This document shows, one piece after another, positions 55,139-64,000 of a stretch of 64,000 bases of DNA. The notes under the pieces are model-generated. The model was not told where the DNA came from. It worked only from the letters and a program-made list of their open reading frames with translations, and ran no database searches. The translations under genes and the position numbers were made by a program. The DNA is taken from NCBI RefSeq assembly GCF_010183535.1, contig NC_071332.1, forward strand, positions 4,092,001 through 4,156,000. Direction: 5' to 3'. Each line of letters opens with the position of its first letter. The first letter of the stretch is position 1. This DNA is from Caenorhabditis remanei. Taxonomy: Eukaryota > Nematoda > Chromadorea > Rhabditida > Rhabditidae.

Positions 55139-58100
55139 ATGCCGCCTGGTATATTTTTCAATGTGAATGGGAGAGACATTCATGAAGAGAATGTGGATCC
55201 AGAACTCACTCTTGCCTATTATCTAAGAAATAAGTGTAAGTTGTTACCTTCTCACATTAAATTGCTTTCATTTCCCTCAATTCCAGTAGGTCTGCGTGGC
55301 ACAAAACTCGGTTGCGAGGAGGGTGTCTGCGGGTCATGTACAGTAGTCCTCGGGACGTGGGATGACGGAGAAAACAAGGCGGTGTATAGAGCAGTGAATG
55401 CATGTCTGGTACCTCTGTTCCATGTACATCGAACGTTTGTGATTACTGTGGAGGGAGTTGGAAGTCGGGAGAAGATTCACCCGATTCAGGATCGAATGGC
55501 AAGAGGACATGCGTTGCAATGTAAGTTGGAGAGTGTTCATGTCACACCACTAGAAAGTCAAAATGTCAAATTAAAAATGCTGAAATATGGAAGATTTTGA
55601 ATTTGTTTATAAATCTTAGCGAATATGAAAGTGAACCGAGAAGTGAAAAAAACCGGGGAAAACAACTACGGCTTGAGAGCTGCCCTGCGAATTAGCGATT
55701 TTTGTTTCCCGATTCAAAAACTCTCCTCAATTTTCGTAGGGTAACAAAGTGTCACTTTGTAGTCCTTCATCATCTCACCATTCATCTTTTGAACACTGAT
55801 TGAGAATCCTCACTATACCAGCTCCCCAGTCATATTAATCAGATTCTATGAAAGCTAATCTTTTCCAGGCGGTTTCTGCTCCCCTGGCTTCGTCATGTCT
55901 GCATACGCACTCCTCCGTAACCATCCAGACCCCTCTATCGAACAAATCAACGCAGCTATCCGTGCCAACCTCTGCCGATGTACCGGCTACCGTCCCATTC
56001 TGGAAGCTCTTTACAGTTTCAGTCCAGAAAGTGGAGGGTGTTGTGGAGGGAAAAAGAATGGAGGAGGGTGTTGCAAGGATCAGAAATCGAGTGATGACGA
56101 TGAGGGATACGACGATAAGCTGCTGAGTTTCAATGACTTCCCAAAGTACGATTCGACGCAGGAAATCATTTTTCCACCGTCACTCAGGGTTAGTGGATGG
56201 AAACGGGGAAGTAATGGTAATAGTCAATTTCAGACATATGTGGATTCTGGTGACTTGGTTACCCTAAAAGGTGACCGAGTTGAGTTGGCGATTCCGAAGA
56301 ATTTGGAGCAGTTTAAATCAGTGAGGGCTGACCGGAATGTAATCTCATCGGGATTGATAACAAGATTCGTGACATCCCGGAACCCAGCTGGTTTCTCACA
56401 GAAATGGATCACCACTAGATATGTGAAGGAGTTCAATGAGATCAAAATGAGCCAGGACCACATTGAGATCGGAGCAGCTGTGAGCATTCAACGACTCGCC
56501 GACACACTCTCCGCCAATCTTTCCGACAACATTGCTCCGGAAGTGGCTGCTTTCATCCAGAAGTTCTCTTCTCCACAGATTGCTAATTTTGCGGTAAATT
56601 GAATCTGATGACTTTCAGACAATTAAACATTTCAGACCTGGTCCGGTGCAATCGTTTCCGCTGCAAAGTCATCTATCTCTGTCAGCGACGTCTTACTTCT
56701 TCTGAATGTTCTCGAGGCTCAACTCACAGTCCTATTCTCTGATGGAAGTCTTCAACAAATCCCAATCGAAAAATATCCTCTTGATAAGCTCTATGAGACA
56801 GGAACAATTGTCAATGTGCAAATTTCCAGAAATGATGTAAGAAAGACCCCTAAAACTCTCATTTTGATAATGGAACAAATTTCAGACCCGCAGACTGTTC
56901 TGCTTGAAACTCGGGGAGACAAGTGAGGAAGACTCCACCAACTTCAATTTCGCAGCTTTAATTGGTGATAAGAAACAAGAATCTAGAATCTTTGTGGGAT
57001 TGGGTGGCCAGCCGAAACGGCTGAAGGAGCTCGAGAAATATGTGGATTCTGGAGACTCTTATGAGTTGGAAGAGTTGTATAAGGTGTCTGGATTAGAGAG
57101 GAACAACAACTCGGCAGTTGCATTGACAAGGCTTATGAGTTTTTTGAAAGATGGGAGAAAAGTGGAGGCAAAGGAGAATGTGAATTATCTGCAGTATTTT
57201 AAGGTGAGCGATGGAACGTTGGAGCTTATTTCTTGAAGTATGAATGAGGGATCCTGAACTTAGACACGTTAAGTGCTCTGGCAGATCATTGCCAATTCAG
57301 CACCTTATATCTAGTGCTCAGCAATTGACTAACTCTGAGTTTGAGTACCCTCATCCGAGGTATCGAATTGTGCTACCTCTGAGTTTACCTACCCTGAACA
57401 AAGCACCTTCAATTAGTCCTTGACATCAAGATTCTGAATCCTACGCCTCTTCACCAACTCTTTTATTTTCCAGCCCACTACCAACGAGTCTGCTGGTCGA
57501 CCCATCGCTAACTACTTCAATGAACGTGCTATCACGGGAGAAGCCATCTACGTCAATGATATCCCGGCTTACAGTAATACTCTTTTACTTTTTTCGTTTT
57601 CTAGACCCTCCTATTTTCCAGACGCCGTTCATCTTGGCTTCGTTTTGTCAACAGTCCCCCATGCAGATATTGCAAAGGTAGACTACACGGAGGCGCTGAA
57701 ACTTGAAGGCGTAGCTGGCTACTTCGGTAGATTTGATGTTATTGGCAATAATAAACCAGGTCTTCAACAAGCAAATATGAACTTCCCCGATGATACAACA
57801 GTTTTTGCAGAGGGAAAGGTAAGCATAGAATACGGACTACAAACTACAAAAAATAACAAAAATAATGTTCAGGTTGAATGTGTCGGTCAAGTTATCGGAG
57901 TCATTGCTGCTAACGATGTGGTTCTTGCTCGAAGAGCTGCTAAACTTGTCAAAGTTGAGTATAAAAAGCTAAAGCCTTTAACCAATTTTAAAGAAGCCAG
58001 GGAAGCTGAATCTTATCTTGGACCTGTTCAACATTTCGGAAAAGATGAGAAAATTCTCAGGGAAGCGTTAGAAAAATCGAATAAAGTTTTGGAAGGAGAA

Positions 58101-60008
58101 GTTAGCATTGGTGGGCAGGAGCATTACTATCTGGAGACTCAGAGTAGCTTGGTCGTGCCAGGAGAGGGAGATGAGTTGTAAGTTTATAAGTTGTTGGAGG
58201 GATCTATTTAAACTGAAAATTGCAGAGTGGTGCATTGCTCAACTCAAGGTACAAGTTTTACGCAGTTGATGGTGGCGGAGTTCATGAAAGTTCCAGCTCA
58301 CAAGGTTATTGTTAAAGTAAGTGTTTTGATGTTGGCAGTTATCGTAGGACATGTTTCAGACAAAGCGACTTGGTGGAGGATTCGGAGGAAAAGTGAACAA
58401 TGCCTCGTGGATTGCATGCATGTGTGCCGTAGTGGCTCGGAAACTGAACCGCCCGACTTACGGATTCCTCTCCAGAGCTGATGACTTGGCTATCACTGGA
58501 AAACGTCATGGAGTATTTGCGAAGTATAAGTAAGGAGTTAACTAGACTTCTGTAAGTAAATCATACAATCTTTTTTGAAGAGTCGGAATAGATGCCGAGG
58601 GAAAGATTCAAGGAATTCATTATGAATCCTGGCTAAACGGAGGATGGTCTAAGGATCATAGTGAAGGCGTCACAATGGTTATGGGGATTATGGTGGATGA
58701 TGTATACAATATGGGAGTGGTCCGTTTCGATGGGTACCCTGTAAAAACCAATTCGAATAGTAATACTGCCCTAAGAGGATATGGAAATCCACAATCGAAA
58801 TTGGTCAATGAAGGTGTTATGAGAAGAATCGCCCGGGAAGTTAACAAGGATGTGGAGGAAATCAAGAAACTGAATTTCGCTTTGGAAGGAGATTCTCGGT
58901 TTTTGGGTGCCCGTATCCACAATGACGCTCTGGCGGAGTGCTGGGAGTACTGTACGACTTGGAGTGAATTTGAGAAGAGGAAGCGAAAAATTGAGCAATT
59001 CAATCGTACCTCTTCTACGGTAAAGAGGGGTATCGCAATGTCATCTGTCAGATTTGGATTACCACATCCAGGACCAGCAGGACATGGAATCGCGAGTCTT
59101 CTTGTAAATCTAGATGGGTCCGTACAACTCTCAATTGGAGGCACAGAGATGGGACAAGGATTGAATCAGAAGATGTTGCAAGTGTGTAGTCAGGCATTGA
59201 AACGGCCGATTGAGACTATCACCATAGTGGATACCAGTACTGATAAAGTGACAAATGCTCCAGAAACCGGTGGGAGCCAGAATGCAGATACAAATGGGTT
59301 GGCCGTCTTGGCGTGTTGCCAGAAGATTATGTCAAAATTCAAACCTATTCTGGATAAAAATGAAGGAGATTGGGAGAAGTCTGTTAGAGAGGCCTATGGG
59401 GCTTTTGTTCCATTGCAATGCACGGAGTATGGAGTGTAAGTTGAGATTGGCTGCCAAATTTGCTCTAGTGGCATGTTTTCAGTGTTGAGAGAAATAAGTT
59501 TGGAGTCGGCGACATGGAATCCCCATACAACACCACTGGCGCCTGTGCTGTAGAAGTTGAAATCGATACTCTCACCGGATACAACAAAGTGCTCCGTGTA
59601 GACATTGTGATGGATGTTGGTGAGAGTCTCAACCCAGCCATTGACATCGGACAGATCGAGGGAGCCTTCATGCAAGGATATGGGTTGGTCACTTGTGAGA
59701 AGATAACTTTCAACAACAGCACGGGATTCCTCGAGCAGAATTCCGCTGGGAAATACAAGATTCCAAAAGCAAGTGATGTTCCAAAAGACTTCAGAACCAA
59801 GCTACTCGGAATCAATAAGGCCAATGGAGCGCAGGTGTATTCATCCAAGGGAATCGGGGAGCCGCCATTGATGATGTCATGTGGAGCCGTGCATTCTGCT
59901 ATCATGTACTGTGTGGATGATTGGAGGAAGGAGAATGGAATCGAGGAGTTTGTCGATACAATTTCGCCGTTGAGCGCTGACAAGATTCAGGAGTTGTGCT
60001 CGAAATGA
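55139..60008 (+). CDS. Molybdo-flavoenzyme, aldehyde oxidase-like (XDH/AO family), copy 1
   Basis: Twelve exons: 55139..55235, 55287..55520, 55869..56593, 56636..56836, 56886..57203, 57474..57573, 57622..57818, 57873..58177, 58226..58316, 58360..58529, 58581..59435 and 59483..60008; 1,272 aa (family about 1,330). Two 2Fe-2S clusters are intact: C42, C47, C50, C72 and C111, C114, C146, C148. A Cys/Gly/Asp-rich linker follows (GGCCGGKKNGGGCC). The FAD region is present but its usual glycine motifs are altered. Molybdenum domains: KRLGGGFGGK, RGYGNPQ (R878), GGTEMGQG (about 999) and the catalytic Glu in GIGEPPL (E1224). By my alignment, the purine-binding Glu and Arg of xanthine dehydrogenase are replaced, favouring aldehyde-type substrates. 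The start follows an acceptor-like CTCTTCTAG, probably a trans-splice site. AATAAA lies at 60029. Confidence 0.92.
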
Positions 60009-60332
60009 ACCTGTTTAAATTAGTTGACAATAAAAATTGTAATTATTTTTAATCTTGCAATATTTTAAATTTCAGTCATAATAAATTTTGTAAATATGCA
60101 CTAAAAATTTGTTTCAAATAACACATATGTGTTTCAACTCCCGTGTCATTCATTTACTAAATTCTATTGGCCACCACACTACATTTTTTATGATTAAGGT
60201 ATTATCGAATTATCATCTTGACGTAGTGTCTCTCTTTCAACGTTATCTATTTGTGAATTTATGGCTGGTCATTCACAATCTGTACTTATTTTCTTTCATT
60301 CGTTTTAATTTATTTAATTTTGCTCTTCTAGA
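60009..60332. other. Intergenic spacer between the tandem oxidase genes
   Basis: 324 bp, AT-rich. It begins with the 3' end signal of copy 1 (AATAAA at 60029). From about 60140 onward it is related to the 5' flank of copy 1 (GTGTCATTCATTTACT, GTAGTGTCTCTCTTTC, TTTTCTTTCATTCG, TTTTGCTCTTCTAG). So the promoter or outron was duplicated with the gene. Confidence 0.7.
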
Positions 60333-63300
60333 ATGTCTCCTGGTATATTTTTCAATGTGAATGGGATAGACGTTCATGAAGAAAACGTGGATCCAGAACT
60401 CACTCTTGCCTATTATCTAAGAAATAAGTGTAAGTTGTTACATCTTCACATCAAATTGCTTATTTTTCCCTCGATTCCAGTAGGTCTCCGTGGCACAAAA
60501 CTCGGTTGCGAGGAGGGTGTCTGCGGGTCGTGTACAGTAGTCCTCGGGACATGGGATGACGGAGAAAACAAGGCGGTGTATAGAGCAGTGAATGCATGTC
60601 TGGTTCCTCTGTTTCATGTGCATCGAACATTTGTGATTACTGTGGAGGGAGTTGGAAGTCGGGAGAAGATTCACCCGATTCAGGATCGAATGGCAAGAGG
60701 ACATGCGTTGCAATGTAAGTTGGAGGATGGTTCATTCAGAATTCTCCTTGCCCCACTCATATCAATCAAAGTCTGTCGTACCTAATCTTTTCCAGGCGGC
60801 TTCTGCTCCCCTGGCTTCGTAATGTCTGCCTACGCTCTCCTCCGTAATCACCCAAACCCCTCCATCGAACAAATCAACGCAGCAATCCGTGCCAACCTCT
60901 GCCGATGTACCGGCTACCGTCCCATCCTAGAAGCCCTCTACAGTTTCAGTCCAGAAAGTGGAGGATGTTGCGGAGGGAACAAGAATGGAGGAGGGTGTTG
61001 TAAGGATCAGAAATCTAGTGATGACGATGAAGGATATGATAAACTGCCAAATTTCAATGACTTCCCAAAGTACGATTCGACGCAGGAAATCATTTTTCCA
61101 CCGTCACTAAGGGTTAGTGGATGGATACTACACTGCCTCCCACAGAGGCCCTCTCAAAGTACTGTGCGCAGTGCATTGAGAGGGCCTCCGCTGGAGGCCG
61201 TGATACTAGAAAGTACGGGTGATAGTCAATTTCAGACCTATGTGGATTCTAAAGACTTGGTTATCCTAAAAGGTGACCGAGTTGAGTTGGCGATTCCAAA
61301 GATGTTAGAGCAATTCAAAATGGCGAGAGCTGGCCGGAATGCTATCTCATCGGGTTTGATAACAAGATTCGTGACATCCCGGAACCCAGCTGGTTTCTCA
61401 CAGAAATGGATCACCACTAGATATGTGAAGGAGTTCAATGAGATCAAAATGAGCCAGGACCACATTGAGATTGGAGCAGCTGTGAGCATTCAACGGCTCG
61501 CCGACACCCTCTCCGCCAATCTTTCCGATAACATTGCTCCGGAAGTGGCTGCTTTCATCCAGAAGTTCTCTTCTCCACAGATTGCTAATTTTGCGGTACC
61601 CGGCTCTTTTCCTAACTAAAAGAACCTATTCTTGTTCCAGACATGGTCCGGAGCTATAGTCTCTGCTTCCAAATCTTCCATATCTGTGAGTGACGTCCTC
61701 CTACTTCTCAACGTTCTCAATGCTTCTCTCGTTGTCTTATCTTCGGATGGAGATCTTGAACGAGTCAGCCTCGATACGTTTGTTTTGAATAAATTATACG
61801 AGACTGGAACGATTGTCAGCTCACAGTTTTTGAGGAAAGACGTACGTTCTGTCCTAGGAGCCTCAGTATCTTATTGGTGACAGTTTCAGACCCGCAGACT
61901 GTTCTGCTTGAAACTTGGAGAGACTAGTGAAGAAGATTCCACCAACTTCAATTTCGCTGCTTTGATTGGTGATAAGAAGCAAGAATCTATGATCTTTGTG
62001 GGGTTGGGTGGTCAGCCAAAACGGTTGGATGAGCTTGAGAAATATGTGGATTCTGGAGACTCTTACGAGTTGGAGGAATTGTATATGGTGTCTGGATTGG
62101 AAAGGAACAACAACTCGACAGTTGCGTTGACAAGGCTGATGAGTTTTTTGAAAGATGGGAGAAAAGTGGAGACAAAGGAGAATGTGAACTATTTGCAGTA
62201 TTTTAAGGTGAGTGACGCCAAGATGACTGTCCAAGGCTCCTTTGGATTCTAGCCCCCAGCTTAGACACCCATGATCTGGTCGCCTAATTTAAACCTTCCT
62301 TTCTTCAGCCCACGTCCAACGACTGTGTTGGCCGTCCCATCGTTAACTACTTCAACGAACGTGCTATCACAGGAGAAGCCATCTACGTCAATGATATCCA
62401 GGCATACAGTAAGAATATTTTACTCTTCCCGATTCATAGACCCTCTTAGTTTCCAGACGCCGTTCATCTCGGCTTCGTTTTGTCCACAGTCCCTCATGCA
62501 GAAATAGTACATGTGGACTTTTCGGAGGCGCTGAAACTAGAAGGTGTTATTGGCTATTTTGGAGCTTCGGATATCCCTGGGTGCAACACACCAGGTCTTC
62601 AAAAGACAAATATCATGTTCCCTGATGATACCCCAATTTTTGCAGATAAGAAGGTAAATATAGGATTCATACTACAAACTATAAATATTTAGTTCAGGTA
62701 GAATCAGTTGGTCAAGTGATAGGAGTCATTGCTGCTAACGATGTGATCCTTGCTCGAAGAGCCGCTAAACTTGTCAAAATAGAATTCAACCTGCTGAAAC
62801 CGTTGACAGATTTCAAAGAAGCAAGAGATGCGGAATCCCTACACGGACGTGTTCAACATTATGGGAAAGAGGAGAAAGAATTGGAGGAGAGCTTCGGAAA
62901 AGCTCAGAAAGTGTTGGAAGGAGAAGTTAGCATGGGTGGACAGGAACATTACTATCTGGAGACTCAGAGCAGTTTGGTGGTGCCAGGAGAGGGGGATGAG
63001 TTGTAAGTTTATAAGTTGTTGGACGGATCTGAACGGAAATTTGCAGAGTTGTTCACTGCTCGACTCAAGGTACAAGTTTCACGCAGTTGATGGTGGCAGA
63101 GGTTTTGAAGGTTCCAGCTCACAAGGTTATAGTGAAGGTAGGTCAAATTTGTATTGACTGTATTGAGAAAGTCAAGAGCTATATTTTTGTAGCTTTTTTG
63201 ATAGAGCTGCTAAGTTTTAAGATATGCCTCTTCAAAGTTATGGCAGACACTTTCGTTAACCCACTACGTTGAGTGTTTTTCAGACAAAACGTCTCGGTGG

Positions 63301-64000
63301 TGCATTTGGAGGAAAAATTAGTAACCCGGCGTGGATTGCATGCATGTGCTCCGTAGTCGCTCGGAAACTGAATCGCCCGACTTACGGATTCCTCTCAAGA
63401 GCCGATGACTTGGCTATCACTGGAAAACGGCATGGAGTGTATGCCAAGTACAAAGTCGGGATAGATTCCAAAGGGAAAGTGCAAGGGATCCATTACCAAG
63501 CATGGTTGAACGGTGGATGGTCTAAGGATCACACTGAACCGATTACCATGATTATGGGGACTTTAGTGGATGATGCGTACAATATGGGAGCGGTCCGTTT
63601 CGATGGGTACCCTGTGAAAACGAATTCGAATAGTAATACTGCATTTAGAGGATATGGAAACCCGCAAGCGAAGATGATTAACGAAGGTGTTATGAGAAGA
63701 ATCGCCCGGGAAGTTAACAAGGATGTGGAGGAAATCAAAAAACTGAATTTTGCTCGAGAAGGGGAGACTCGATACTTGGAGGATCGGATCCTCAATGATG
63801 CCCTGTTGGAGTGCTGGGATTACTGTATAAAATGGAGTGAATTTGAGAAGAGGAAGCGGGAAATCGAGCAGTTTAATCGCACCTCTCCTATTGTTAAACG
63901 TGGAATCGCAATGTCATGTGTAAGACATGGACTGCCTCTTCCAGGACATCAAGGACATGGAATCGCAAGTCTTCTTATAAATCTTGATGGGTCCGTGCAA
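60333..64000 (+). CDS. Molybdo-flavoenzyme, aldehyde oxidase-like, copy 2, cut by window end
   Basis: Exons 60333..60429, 60481..60714, 60796..61595, 61641..61841, 61890..62207, 62309..62408, 62457..62653, 62698..63002, 63047..63137 and 63284..64000 (continuing). It is a tandem paralog of copy 1 with the same exon phases and all eight 2Fe-2S cysteines. Differences: exon 3 carries an 83-bp in-frame-compatible hairpin insertion (61126-61208). Exons 10 and 11 of copy 1 are one exon here, so an intron was lost here or gained there. The molybdenum motif reads KRLGGAFGGK instead of GGGFGGK, and FRGYGNPQ instead of LRGYGNPQ. Intron 9 holds a fragment of an M1 MITE. The GxGEPP catalytic end lies beyond the window, so intactness cannot be judged. 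Confidence 0.9.
61126..61208. repeat. 83-bp hairpin inserted in an oxidase coding exon
   Basis: Imperfect inverted repeat: TACTACACTGCCTCC, then GAGGCCCTCTCAA on the left; TTGAGAGGGCCTC, then GGAGGCCGTGATACTA on the right, with an 18-nt loop. Copy 1 of the gene lacks it. The reading frame stays open across it and adds about 25 residues (HCLPQRPSQSTVRSALRG...). Confidence 0.85.
63165..63245. repeat. M1 MITE fragment in intron 9 of oxidase copy 2
   Basis: One arm only: GCTATATTTTTGTAGCTTTT, TTTGATAGAGCTG, then GATATGCCTCTTCAAAGTTA. It is absent from the matching 43-bp intron of copy 1. Confidence 0.75.

Overview
The window is genomic DNA of a nematode, very probably a Caenorhabditis species other than C. 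elegans. The genes have short AT-rich introns with TTTCAG acceptors. The gene set is nematode-typical: an Str-type chemoreceptor, a patched-related (ptr) gene and a spastin with the C. elegans exon phases. TTAGGC-type telomere-like repeats also occur. From memory, the convergent pair ptr-1 / spas-1 is adjacent in C. elegans (cosmid C24B5), so 27.3-39.0 kb is probably conserved synteny.

Layout. 1-1.8 kb: 3' part of an Str-superfamily chemoreceptor (+). 2.6-4.5 kb: a C11orf54-like zinc ester hydrolase (+). 4.6-10.3 kb: a seven-exon rhodopsin-class peptide-type GPCR (-). 10.3-27.3 kb: about 17 kb without a gene I can support, filled with MITEs, foldback elements and minisatellites. 27.3-32.5 kb: ptr-family gene (+). 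32.8-39.0 kb: spas-1 (-). 39.3-52.4 kb: a giant near-perfect palindrome. 52.6-54.0 kb: a secreted Cys/Gln-rich protein gene (-). 55.1-64.0 kb: two tandem molybdo-flavoenzyme (aldehyde oxidase / xanthine dehydrogenase family) genes (+), the second cut by the window end.

The palindrome is the most unusual object. Two arms of about 6 kb carry the same three genes as mirror images: a secreted protein of unknown family, a secreted protein with two saposin-B domains, and a fragment resembling transposon-derived proteins. Three copies of one foldback element sit at the two outer ends and at the centre. One arm alone carries a 1,068-bp insertion with a 9-bp target duplication, whose empty site is preserved in the other arm. 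The palindrome contains none of the MITE family that is present in dozens of copies in the rest of the window, so it looks like a recent arrival. Assembly error remains a live alternative.

Multi-exon genes are given as spans, with exon coordinates in the evidence. Exon joins were worked out by hand from GT/AG sites, reading frame and family similarity. No database search was possible; family and ortholog statements rest on recognition.
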